Shown here one piece after another: positions 1-11,400 of a stretch of DNA of 63,830 nucleotides; the stretch's first letter is position 1, and each line of letters begins with the position of its first letter. Source of the DNA: Ectocarpus siliculosus (taxonomy: Eukaryota; Sar; Phaeophyceae; Ectocarpales; Ectocarpaceae); assembly GCA_000310025.1 (NCBI GenBank), contig FN649727.1, positions 1,875,829 through 1,939,658 on the forward strand. The letters run 5' to 3'. The translations under genes and the position numbers were made by a program. The notes under the pieces were generated by a model that saw only the letters and a list, made by a program, of their open reading frames with translations, was not told where the DNA came from and made no database searches.

Positions 1-25
1 GGGGGGGGGGGGGGGGGGGGGGGGG
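1..25. other. Poly-G contig end
   Basis: A run of G at the very start of the window. It looks like a sequencing or assembly edge artefact rather than biology, and matches the poor sequence at the other end. Confidence 0.7.
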
Positions 26-238
26 AGGGCAGAGCCCTATGTTGAGTGATTAAACTAGGGCGTAACACCGTTCCTTGGAGATATTAGTGTCAATAGCACG
101 TCCCTGTGACAAGAGCGAATCGTCCTCGACATGAGACCCGTTTACAACAAGGTCACCCCCTCATCTCCAACGTGCAGTGCTCGTCACACGATTGAAGCGC
201 ATACGGGGGGGGAGGAATCACTCTGGTCAGACAGTAGG

Positions 239-1834
239 CTAGGGTGGCGGGATGGTACATTGTATTGTGTACGACCAGGCGTTGCGGTGCTGAGGCCCGC
301 GCCGCTCTTCGGTCAACCCCACACGAATGAAGAAATGCAACCGGCTGCTCTCACTTTGCTGCCTACACGGCTTCGGCGGCGCAACAACCAACACCTGTCT
401 CTCCAAACCCATCATCATCCCTCTCGCCTGCATCAAGCGAACCGTTTCCTCGTCCGGCTCGGCTTCCGGGTGCGGCAGCCTGGCGTCCGATTCGCTCGGC
501 GGGTCAAGAGCCAGCAGCTCATCCAGGCGGTCAATCAGTTCTATAGCGTCCGGCAGCTGATCTTCCCCCCGCTCTTGCGTGCCCGCGTCCCCGATCCCCA
601 CCCCCCGGAACAGATCATTAAATTCGAACTTCTCCTCGACGCTGTTGTCGTCGTCGACGCTGCTGCCAACCTCCGGTCGGCCGTATGGAACCGGGGGTAC
701 TCGCTGCTGCACCTGCGGGTCCTCCTCCTCCTGGCCCTCGTCCTGCACCCGGCCGTCTACCATCGGCGATGATATCTCCGCTCCGCTGCTCTTGCGTTGC
801 TTGGCGGTGCTCAGGAGATCGGACGGCCGTCCTCCCGGGCCGTAGACGGCAGCAAGAGCGGCGTCCAGCGCGGCCGCTTCCCTCTCTATCTCGTCTTCTA
901 GTGTGTGCTCCAGCCGCTGGCGCTTGAGCTGCCGCCGCTGCTTCCGTCTGAGCTCGCGAACCCGCTTCTCGGCGGTCCTGATCTCCGCACCGAAGGGCAC
1001 ATCGTCGTTGTCAAGATCTCCGAAACTCTCATCGTCGATATCGTCGATATCGTCGTCGTTGTCGCCATCTACAAGCTCTCCTCCTTCCAGTCCAGCGCTA
1101 TGCCAAGGGTCGTCGTTCGTGGGCCGGTTGCTGTTGCTGTCGCCCCCGCGTCCGGCACTTGCACCAACGGAGATGCCCGCCTCGTCGGCGAGCAACTCCA
1201 GGGTGCTCCTCCCGCTACTACCACCATCTTCAGGGGCGTTGTTGCCGTCCTCACCGTCACCATCGCCTTCACGCTCGGGAGACCTTTGGAGACCCTTTGA
1301 CCGAGCGAGCTCGACCAGCTGCTGTAGCTGAGCCGCGGTCATGTTCCTCGCGATGCTCCCGTCCGCTGCTTTCCTTGGCTTCTTGTTGGGCGCTCCCTTG
1401 GGCCGCCCCCCTTTTCGCTTGACCCGGGGCGGGGCACGATCGTCCCCCTCTGCTTCGCCGTCAAAGCTCCTACTCGACATTGGCGCTGACATCGAGATTG
1501 AACTGCTGTACGAGGATGATGCCCCGGCGCCGCTGGGTAGCGGGCGCGGAGGGATGCGCCTGGTCACCGCTGCTGAATTCCAAGAGCACCGATGAGTCAA
1601 TGAGCACTGCGCTCGAGGTGAACCGAGAAGAGACCGCAGCAAGAAGGCTGGCCGCGCAGGGCTACCTCCTGCTGCGGCCGCTGCTGCCGCTGCCGGCACC
1701 GCCGTCGCACGGGCCGATGATGTTGCCGGGCTCTGCACCAGAGGACCACACGAGGTCAAGAGTGTAACGAGGCACAAGTTGTGGACCTCCCAGACCACGG
1801 GTCTCTTACGACGGCGCCGCCTTGTAGTAAACAT
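239..1834 (-). CDS. AT-hook/acidic nuclear-type protein, partial, exon structure unresolved
   Basis: A long open minus-strand frame that stays open upstream to about 2011. The first plausible Met is at 1834 (MFTTRRRRRKRP); a second good start is at 1492 (MSAPMSSRSF). After the second start comes a basic block KRKGGRPKGAPNKKPRK containing the GRP core of an AT-hook. Then follow Asp/Glu-rich linkers, a probable coiled coil rich in Arg/Lys/Glu (RELRRKQRRQLKRQR) and an acidic Leu-rich stretch (IELIDRLDELLAL). The make-up suggests a nuclear DNA- or chromatin-associated protein; that is inference, and I recognise no family beyond the AT-hook. The frame stops at 239, but a possible donor at 395/394 means the true 3' end may lie outside the window. 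The gene diverges from the EF-hand gene. Confidence 0.5.
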   Translation of the reverse strand: MFTTRRRRRKRPVVWEVHNLCLVTLLTSCGPLVQSPATSSARATAVPAAAAAAAAGGSPARPAFLLRSLLGSPRAQCSLTHRCSWNSAAVTRRIPPRPLPSGAGASSSYSSSISMSAPMSSRSFDGEAEGDDRAPPRVKRKGGRPKGAPNKKPRKAADGSIARNMTAAQLQQLVELARSKGLQRSPEREGDGDGEDGNNAPEDGGSSGRSTLELLADEAGISVGASAGRGGDSNSNRPTNDDPWHSAGLEGGELVDGDNDDDIDDIDDESFGDLDNDDVPFGAEIRTAEKRVRELRRKQRRQLKRQRLEHTLEDEIEREAAALDAALAAVYGPGGRPSDLLSTAKQRKSSGAEISSPMVDGRVQDEGQEEEDPQVQQRVPPVPYGRPEVGSSVDDDNSVEEKFEFNDLFRGVGIGDAGTQERGEDQLPDAIELIDRLDELLALDPPSESDARLPHPEAEPDEETVRLMQARGMMMGLERQVLVVAPPKPCRQQSESSRLHFFIRVGLTEERRGPQHRNAWSYTIQCTIPPP

Positions 1835-2308
1835 TGCTCTGCTGCACTCTCCAGCATCCCTGCGGTTCTGCCGGCCAAGGAGAGACGGCGACGAGAGGCA
1901 GGAGGAGGAGGCAGAGGGAGGAGAGAGGAGAACATGAGTAAAGGAGTTCGTGGAGACCGCGTCGCGCCTTTTTTGTCCGTTACGGGACTGTAACAAGTGG
2001 CCTTCATACATTGCCCAATTTCAAATTTCGGATACGCCGCATCTCCACTGCTGAGCTGTAAGGTAGAGCAGCGCGGAGACAGAGACAAAGACATAGACAA
2101 AGACAAAGACAGAGAGAGAGAGATACAGAGACAGATATAAATATATATATATACAGAGGGAGAGAGAGAGAGGGAGAGAGAGAAGGGAGAACTTACACGA
2201 GCCGTGTTTGGTGTTTTGTCGTGCGTGTGCAACCTTAGTCTATTTATTGTAAGTACCTACCGCCGGGACCAAACCAAACTCTCCACCCGCAGATGATCAT
2301 CAGATATC
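1835..2308. promoter_or_regulatory. Divergent intergenic region with GA-rich microsatellite
   Basis: Shared upstream space of the minus-strand AT-hook gene and the plus-strand EF-hand gene. Positions 2081-2190 are a purine run of imperfect AGAC and GA repeats interrupted by an ATATAT stretch near 2140-2150. Such purine tracts recur in intergenic and intronic DNA here. No individual factor site can be named. Confidence 0.4.
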
Positions 2309-5300
2309 ATGGGAGCGGCGGCGAGCCTGGTTACAGAAGACCAACGAGCTAGCCTGCACATCGCCGTCCTTCAAGTCCTGCCATCTGTGGTGTATGCCCT
2401 GGAGGAGAGGAGATGCAAAGCTGGCTCTTTTTATGAGACACCGGAGTTCGCCCAACAGAAAGAACTCTGTCCCCTTTTTGCAGCGCTTGGGCTCCACGAA
2501 TGGAGTATTTCGCACTTGTGGCGACACTTCCGGCAGGTGCGAGTATGATTCCCGTGGGTCGAGGTATGACTCATAGCAATCGCACACTGCAGCAGCAGTG
2601 CTTACTCTGTAGAGGCGTATGCGTAGTCGTTAAACGGCGTTTGGGCAATTTTTATACCAGATACAAGCGCAACAGAATAGTCTAATGCTCCTTGAGCTTG
2701 GCCGGTGAGCGTCTGGTGAATACCGTACCTCGTATCCCCACACACAGACCAAACCCCTGGGCTGGACAAATTCAAGGATACCTCGAACAGAGGAAGTACT
2801 GTAGGTTACAAACCATAAGGTTGCCAGGAAGTCGACAGAGCCAAACGAACACGAGAGCAAAGCGAAACGAACCTCGCTTGTACACCCCACTTGCTTTACC
2901 CCGCCCCCGGCCTCGTTCTGAATCCACACTCTCGTCTCTTAGCCATATCTCTTAACCACAGCGCCCGCCATCCGTACACACTTGAATCCAGATGAATGAG
3001 ACGGGGAACGGTACGGTGACATTGTGGGAGTTCCGAGAGTACTTTAACCTGCCAGACGATCGCTCCACCACAAGGCTTTTCCGCTGCTTCGACGAGGATC
3101 GCGACAACAGGATTGGCTTCCTGGAGCTAGTCGTGGGCATGTGGACATACTGTGAGACAACGAATGCACACCCCGCGAAAGGTCGTCTGTTTGAAGGTTT
3201 AGACTTGCGATCTCCTGCGATATTTTGGGGGTTGTACGAGACGACGCCAGCACTACCAGATACCTCGTGACAATCGAATACACCCAAAACAAGGGCGGGT
3301 ACTTGACGCGTTCACACGCGGCACATACACCTACAGCTCGCGAGCATCCAGGGTCGGCTTGGGGTCGTCATCTCCACCCGAGTAGCGATCAACCCTACTC
3401 TTCTGATGCCACACACACACACACTTGGTTCTTCTGTGGGCAGGCTGCAACTGTAATGCTTCAGTGGTGTGCCTATGCTTCGACCTGCTAGACATGGACC
3501 ACAACGGGAAGATCGGGGCCGACGAGTTCAACTTCATGATCGTGGATGTTTTCGGGCCGGAGTGGGAGAAAAACGACGAGGCCAAAGCTGTCCACACCTG
3601 GTGAGAGAGGGGGACATGTTGAAACAGACACAAAAGCACGTGAAGATTCCAAGCTTTATCGATCGTATTCAATAACCTCGTGCTATTTTTCCCGCTTACC
3701 ACTGCTGTGTTTTCGTTGTGAGAGCGGCTGCAACCGGCCGAAATCTGAACACGACACACCGCCCAATCACAAGCAAGAGGGACCACCGACCAGAGGGTCT
3801 CTGCGAGTGAAACATGCAGTTCGCATCTCATGCATGTTGCCCGCCGTGTACAACAAACAGGTTCCACGAGAGAGACGATGCCCTGCTTGGTTTTCCCGAG
3901 ATGGACATGGATGCCTGGTCTGCCTTTGTGTCCGCCAACCCTCAGATTCAAGCCCCCGCGGTCCACACACGGCTGGTCCTCCAGAAAAAGGTGTGGTGGG
4001 TTTGAGTCGCATAGGAAGAGCCGAGAGTGGATGAAGAAAATATATTTTCGCATTCTACCTTTGACAGAGTGCTCAAGAATGAGAAGCATCTAGAGTCGAC
4101 AAACCGATGTACACTGTCAGGGGTTTGGGTACAATCCGTACAGGAACGGCAGCCGTGAATATGGTTTTTCTGACCAGCCCGAGGGTTGTTCGTATTCAAC
4201 GGTAGGAGGCACAACCAACAAAATGTCTCGAGGCACGTCGAGTCGTTCAAGCAGCGCGCAAGCAACAAGAATACGAGGGGAACGCTTTCTCCGGATAACG
4301 ACCTACGTTCCGAGTATCGTGGTTGTTTGGTATCACGTCCAATTCGCGGTCTTTGAACAGAAAAGCCCGGATATCTATCGTGTTGCTGAGGTTTCGCGCT
4401 TGTTGCCGCACATCGCCGTGTCGTAACACCAACAACCTCTCTCTCGCAACAAGGTGCTCGGTGTCGGCTTCTGGACTCACTGCCTGCCGAAGAACATGAC
4501 GATCTTCTTGGGACGCACGGCTACCGTCGAGCAAATCCTCAGCGCGCATGTGTCCCCGAACATTCTCGAGGAGCTCGCGCAGGACAGGAGGCTGGAGCTG
4601 GACCACGACGACAGCACACAGTTCAACCTCCGGGTGAGAAAGAGGGAAAAAGCAGCACCATGAACCTTCGCCCCGCCCTTGCCGTGGCCGCGAGCTCCTT
4701 GTTCCCGCCTCTGTGTGGCATTTTTTTTAATCGTGGCTGCCGTGATACCTACTACGCGTGCAGAGAGAGAGAGAGAGAGCGAGCGAGAGAGAGAGGCCTC
4801 TGGAATGATTCTCTGCTTGAGCTGTCATCAACCTCTCATTGGCAAACCAAAACCAGGTCATTCGCCGCACGGGACCATTTCCCCGGCGAAGAAAATACAG
4901 AGATATGGCAGGGAAAAAGCTGAGAGCAAAGGCGGCGGCAGCTGTCGGGGCGGTGGCGGCAGACAACGTGAAAAAATTCGCCACATTGACGGTGCGGGAG
5001 GCCTTCGAGAGAGTCACCGTGCCGGCCGGCAAGGACGCAACGTGGGAAGATCCTAAACCGCCATCGACGCTTCAGGTGTGGGGGGTGACCGTGCACGAGT
5101 GTCCAGCACGCACATTCGCGTAGAACATTTCATGGGGAACATCAGGTGTTGTCATGCTCTTCGATCCATTTGACTTGATGTGTTGATGGTGATTGGCAGT
5201 ACGAAAGAAACTCAGACATGCATCAATTCGTGCCCCATCGTCCACTTTTCTTCACACTTAGACACATTCATCCACCCATAGATTAATATCTCTGTTTCAA

Positions 5301-5514
5301 CGTTGTACTTGCGCAACAACAACAACGATAGCACTAAATCTAGGTGCGCGCCTTCCCGGTCGTAACCTGGTCAGGCGCTCATGGCAAGCCTGACGGCCAT
5401 CGTCGAGCGCGCACCACCGGGCGGGGCGCCGGCTGCCGGCAGCAGCGCCTCACCATCCCTCTCACGGAGCCCGGCGTCAAGATCACCAACCTCCTCCAAG
5501 AAGAGGAAAAATAA
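2309..5514 (+). CDS. EF-hand calcium-binding protein with N-myristoylation-type start
   Basis: Seven exons: 2309-2536, 2992-3151, 3444-3600, 3861-3990, 4454-4633, 4857-5075, 5344-5514. All introns are GT-AG and the phases close to 414 aa. The protein starts MGAAAS, with Gly2 and Ser6 as in N-myristoylated proteins, which suggests membrane attachment. Three EF-hand loops are visible at about residues 78-89 (NETGNGTVTLWE, weaker), 110-121 (DEDRDNRIGFLE) and 146-157 (DMDHNGKIGADE, canonical), so it should bind Ca2+ as a sensor. The C-terminal half is Arg/Lys-rich and I recognise no further domain, so the target is unknown. The last exon is uncertain: in the frame that follows exon 6 it stops at 5514, while another frame stays open to 5959. 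Intron 5 holds a GA microsatellite (4763-4796). Confidence 0.8.
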
Positions 5515-5959
5515 CAAGAAAGGGGCTCCGCCCGATGCGCTTGCTCTGCTCAAGAACCGTCCCGGTATCGACGGAGCCCCTCTCGGATCGCCGGCGGTCG
5601 CCCCCTCGTCGCCGACCGGCTCGGCGGTTGACGCAGACCCGGCCATCGCGAACGCCTTCTACGGGCTGAAGCCGTTGCCGGAGGCGGTAGCACCGGTTAG
5701 CCCGTCGGCCGCCGCCGGCTCGGGGAGGGACCGGGCCAAGACGGCGGCGCGGACGGCGAAGAAGGGGGTGTCCCCAGCGGCATCGTCACCGGAGGGGTCG
5801 AGAGCCGTGGGGGGGGGGAAGATCACCCTCTCGAGGACCGGCAAGGAGCTCGTTGGTGCCGGAGAGGTTGGGTGCGTCGGTGTCCCGGGGGGGGAAGGCG
5901 GGACGGGGACGCTGAGCGCCCGGTTGCTCGGTGGGGCCAACGGCGTCCGCAGTGGGTGA
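5381..5959 (+). CDS. Alternative frame over the EF-hand last exon, Pro/Ser/Ala-rich
   Basis: A 192-codon open frame overlapping the last EF-hand exon in a different frame. The product is low complexity (Pro, Ser, Ala, Gly) with a basic patch KKRKNNKKG. It may be the true C-terminal tail reached by an acceptor I did not identify, or only an open frame in GC-rich DNA. I favour the second reading. cDNA would decide. Confidence 0.2.
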   Translation: MASLTAIVERAPPGGAPAAGSSASPSLSRSPASRSPTSSKKRKNNKKGAPPDALALLKNRPGIDGAPLGSPAVAPSSPTGSAVDADPAIANAFYGLKPLPEAVAPVSPSAAAGSGRDRAKTAARTAKKGVSPAASSPEGSRAVGGGKITLSRTGKELVGAGEVGCVGVPGGEGGTGTLSARLLGGANGVRSG

Positions 5960-7474
5960 CATGAGTTTTTCCCGAAAGAACCCGATTCTTGAGTAAGAAC
6001 CTGATTCTTGAGCAAGACCCTGATTCATGAGCTAAATGTTCTCAAATGATTCGCACGCATTAGAATTGTTGTTCTGGGGGATGAAGGTTGGGTGCTTGAC
6101 AACGGCAGACAGACGCGGGCCTCGTGCGAGCGGGGGGAATGGGGGGTTATTGCCCACACACACACCTAGAACCCTTCTCGTGCTGAGCGAAATCGCTCTG
6201 ATATTCGCGGCGTATACCAGTAGGTTCTACGTCAGCATGCCGCGCTAGGGAAAGGACATGTGTGCAGCGATGCCTTACGTTGTCCCAGGCAGGCGATGGT
6301 GCCGCCGTTTGTAAAGTTGAACCATCTCTCTAGACCACTAGTATATAGTCAAATAAGCCTTTGCCCGCGGTGGAGCGGGTATGCACAGAACGAGATGACG
6401 GCGAAGGGTACAACAAGCGAGAGCGCAGACAGATCCATCTCCCAATCTCTGCATAATGGTCACGGAAGCTCCTGGGCGACTAGTCTATTGACAATGTAGC
6501 TTAGCACAATTGCTGGTCTAACGCACCGTACATCGTACCCGACTCTGGGCGCGGTACAACACTGGAAAAGACTATTGACGCTGCTCCAGGAAGGCGATAA
6601 ACAAAAGATTTCCGGCGTCACAGATAGGCTCCTCGCCTAACTCTACCGTCCTACATACGACGTTTTACCGGACGTGCTAACACTAGTCCCTCATGGGTTG
6701 AAGATGTGCAGTACTTCGCACGCGCGGAACTCGTGTTCACGCCTGCCTCTCTCTTGTCGCCTTGCCTCAACGTGCGCTTGATGTTCTCTCCCCTGCCTTC
6801 TGCTTTTCTTCTCCATGCTCTCTGGTCAATCAACACATCTGTCGCATTTTTCGGCTCGTTAATGAGAATCGCATGTGCGGCTGCATTTGGTAGAACATTC
6901 TTCTGACGTGTGGGTGCTTTCATTTGTACCAACACATCTTGCTGGTACGGCGACTTTTTTGTACCATGCCCGGCGGGTTGTTGTTCAACACGGTTGCCAT
7001 CAGGCAAAACAGCGAGCGGTAGTTGTCCGCCTGTGCTGGCCGTTTTCTTCACGTCAAAACGGTCGCAACGCAACATCCCGCATCACGACAAGATTAACAC
7101 CATAACAGGAGTAATAGAGAAAACGACAATCTCAGAGAGGATTAGCACGGTTGCCTGAGGCAAGCTGCGTTGCCAATTGTTCAACACGTTTTTGTCATCA
7201 GGCCAAAAGGCTCAAAGCTTCCCGTTCTCAATTAACGCGGCGATAACAGCGTCGTTTTTCTTAAAAACACCACAATAAGAGCATTTCCTATGTTCGTGGC
7301 TGGGATGTTGTGGTACTTCTCCAAGACAATTCCGTTCATGATTTTTTTCATACATGTACTACAACAAACACGCGCGTGCAGCACCACGTTACTTGTGGTC
7401 ACGCAATGTCTTCGTTCTTTGTGAAAATCTCTACCCCACTCGGAAAGAGCAACACTCTGTACGGCAGTCAGTCT
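5960..7474. other. Convergent intergenic region
   Basis: Space between the 3' ends of the EF-hand and TLC-like genes. Positions 5977-6032 hold three tandem imperfect copies of a roughly 18-base unit around GATTCTTGAG. A phrase GTTCAACACG...TCAGGC occurs twice (about 6985 and 7178), an internal diverged duplication. I see no convincing gene; open frames here have no splice or family support. Confidence 0.5.
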
Positions 7475-8433
7475 CTACAAATCCTTCCTATGACTACTAC
7501 TACTAATGCTTGCACTACTCGTACTTCTACTGCTGCCGCTCCCATTGGCACGAACGACGTCGTCGTCCTTGCCAGCAGATGCACTAGTAGCACTGCTGCT
7601 ATCTATTTCGACTCCCCCAACTGCCCTCCTTCTGACTCCCTCCGTCCCATCTACACCACCGCCACCACCACCATCACGGCTTGCTTGGGGCGTAAATATC
7701 TTCGCGGGCGGTACCCCCCGCTGCTTCGATGGCGAAGGAGGCGGGGACGGCAGGGGACCGCCCCCTCTCCTCGCTAACGCCTCCACCTTGCGGATCGTTG
7801 CCCCCCAGGCGACCGACAGCACGAGGGCGACTCCCATGAGGGCCCTCTGGGGAGGGGTGCCGCCTAGGACGGCCGAGCACAGGTACAGCAACACCTGCGC
7901 CGTCGTGCGCCCGATTCTGACGCCAACGGTTGCGATGGCTTCTTTGCCTGAAAAAAAAAACAAAAAAAAATCACACACCCACACAAACACAAACACACGC
8001 ATGGTTTCATTGGCAAGCCAGTCGGCGCGGTCGATGCTAAAAATATGACGTACACACACGGTCATGGCCTGTAGAAGCATTTTCTGTTTTCAGCCGCACT
8101 GAGACTGGCGTATTTTCATTGGTCCGCCGGTTAGCTCGGTCGATGTGAATCACAAAGACACAAACACACGACGAAAGAGGGTGCTCTAGAGGGTACAAAC
8201 CTTCGAGGAATGAAATGACGGCATGATGTCCGTCGGAATGGCGTCGTAACATAAAAACGCGGTGTTCTACAGCAGACGAGGAAGTGGTGGCTACAACTAT
8301 CACGCACGGGTTATCTGACGACCTTTCGGAGTGTGGCTCACGTGTGTTGCGATGCGCTGCTACGGTTTCGTGTCACGACTGATGACCGACAGGGACATAC
8401 GACTCGTGCTCGCCGTTGGCAAGCCCCCCCTCC

Positions 8434-8476
<43 letters not shown>

Positions 8477-11400
8477 GCGACCATGTCACGACTACGGTAC
8501 ATGCCATGACGCCTTGTGCGGTTATTCGCGCTACGTGTGAGACGCAGAATGTGGCACAACTGACAAGTGATGTTTTCTCTATCTCTGACTCTGACTCACC
8601 CAAGCGGCGCTCGTCGTCGGCCATGGCCTGGTACACCAACTCCAGCACTGTTCCCCTAGGGGACACCACGAGCACACGAGGAGACACACACACACGCACA
8701 AGGGACAGAAAATAACACAGAGAAGTTGTTAGACAAGGCGGTGAATATAAACATAAGCACCAAGAAACAGAAAATACGGGGGGGGGTAAAAGACAAGACG
8801 TTGACTAAACATTCACACTCCGACAGACAGAAAAAAGGTCAGAGAAAGCTGTCACACAAGGCGGTGATTGGCGACAGAAAGAGAGAACGCTGCAAAATAC
8901 CCAATGGGAGACAGACAGTTGGTGTGTAAGGGCGGGACCAAGATTTTCTCTTCTACGATAAATTAGTTCGCCGGGCTCCGCCTTGCGGAACGGAAGTTGT
9001 AGAGCACCCGGGGTGCCCTTTCCTCAGCGCCGGGCCCGCATGGTACGGCAGCGGGGGCGTGGTCAGAGATAGCGCCTGCCTTCGGCAACGCTTCTAGCTA
9101 CAAATGTCTCCCGTCGCGCGAACGGGCTCTCGTGTGAGCTTGTGGCCAATCAATGCCCGTGCGTTTTCTGGGGCGTTGCGTTGGCATTTCTCTCTGTGAG
9201 AAGACTGCTGTCAACACGCTGGCTATTCTAGTGACGTCACTCATTTTCAAAACCCTTCGGACTTACGGTCGTTGGTGGTACGCCGCAGGGGAGTATTTAG
9301 TAAGAGCACGACTCTCCAGGCGAGCGGCAGATAAGCAGGGTGGTCGTCGGTCGAGTTGGCGTGACTGAATGCTCGTGTGCCGCCCCACGTGCTCTCGTGT
9401 CAGTTGAGTCAGCACGAAATGTACGTCATTGGCCTTTGTTCACCAACACACACGTAGCACGAAAAACACACGTAGCACCCTCACCGTGACCTCCCGGTCC
9501 CTTTTTTCGAATGCGCATATGTAGCACCTTCACCTGTAGCTTCCCGCCCCCCTTTCTCGCTTACATAGGTACGGCAGCACGTTCACCGTGACTCCCCCCG
9601 TCCCTTTTTCCGTTGACGCACCTGACGCTATACTCGAGGATCTTCGTTACGGAGAATGCCACTGTGGCGGTTCGAAACCCTGGGGACACGAAGGTCACCA
9701 GGAAACCGCCGCCTGCGACGACGGGTAGTGTCTTCAGGAGGAGGGAAGGGGTTGACGCGGACCATCGCCCAGGGCATCACCACCAGCTGCAAAATGCCAG
9801 AGACCAAGCTGTCGCGGGGGGGGGGGGGGCAGCAGTATTAATGGTGGACACACGCTAGACAAGCTAGGAATCGGACTGCGGGAGGTCTGAGGTTCTCTTT
9901 TCCCTGCACGATTGCTGCTGCAAGGGCTACTGCGAATATCTTGACCCCGCCCCTTCCCTACACGCCTGGAACGATTCCCACAAGACCGAAGCAAGCAACA
10001 CAACAGCACTTCCCATGCTTTAGACATGGTACAATACGGCAGCGCGGGCCGTCGGTTTTGCTGGCTCACCCAATTACAGCGAACGAGTTCCCCACGAAGC
10101 CCGCAGCCCTTGCCCCTGTTTCCCCGGAGGCCTCCTCTGGTGGGAGACCCTGTCTAATGGCCTCGTTGAAGCTCAAGTTTAGAGTTGCTACCAACACCTA
10201 AACGACGACGATGACGACGGCGACGACCACAAATAACAAGACTACGTGAGATGATAAGAGGCACGAACCAACAGGAGAGGAGGACATTTCTTCGTTGATT
10301 TCTAAGCAATTTGAATGGACAAACAAGGCGAGTCATTTTAAGGTGTGATGTCAGTGGCGCGCTTCGTGCTGAGGTTTGCTGAAAAAGCTGTTGGAAGCAA
10401 CAGAAGCAGCAGCAAAAAGCAGCAGCATTCTTACCAGAAATTACCAGGAAACAACAAGCAGCGCGGGGCAGAGAAGGGAGAGGCGACACCATTGAGCAGC
10501 GGTGTCGTCGTGTTCCGCCGTTCGATTGCTTATCTAGGCCGAGTGTGGGAAACCAGCACACACGACCCGGCCGTAGGTTATGGGATCTCGCCCACCAACA
10601 GCCGGTCAGATTCCATATGTAGCACTTGCATCCTTCAGGCTCTACACCCATTGGCAAAATCGTCCATCGGTGTCAAGTCTAGGGTGATTCGTCAAGGCGC
10701 TTGAGACACTCCTTCCTGTTCCGCCACCCCCTCTTCAGCCATTACCCTAACGAGCTTGGTCTATATGTCCCAGGTGATCATCATTTACGTAATAAACCGC
10801 CATGTTTTATCCGATCCCCGTCTACTTGGCCACACCAACAGCTCATGACCATCGGAGACCATGCTCCTTACCGCGGCCTCACCTGGCACACCGTCGCTTC
10901 CGCTAGCAGCGCCGCCAGCAAGGGGCTCTGTCGAAAGAGGGACGCGCTTGATCTGCGTGGCAACAACCAGGAGAGGAATGTAGAAAGAAGTTGGAGCGGA
11001 TCAGGAAGAAAGATGCTCATAGGAGACAAAAAACCAGGGCCATACGTGGCGACGTAGTCGCCCCGTGGGATGGGAATGGTAAGAAAAGCCCGCCGCAGGC
11101 GGAACTTTTCTTGGGCTTACCATCAGCTTCGATGGGATGGGATCTTAATTTTTCCGATGGGAATGGGATGGGATGGGGAAGGGATTGCGCTTCACGCTAA
11201 TGGGATGGGATTGTATTAGCCAATCCTGTTTGCTGGGATGGAACGGGAACTGCTGGATGTTTCGATGGGATGGGATGGATACGTTCACGAAGGGGTGGTG
11301 GGATAGGATGATAAAATCTATCTCAAGTTTTCGCTGTTGATGGCGATAGTTTTTATTACAAGGTTTGCCGCCTCTCTCTCCTGTTCATGGGGAGGACACA

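Noticed and set aside
903-1331. Plus-strand frames over the first gene (Ser/Arg-rich)
   Set aside because: Shadows of the GC-rich minus-strand coding frame; low-complexity and without splice support.
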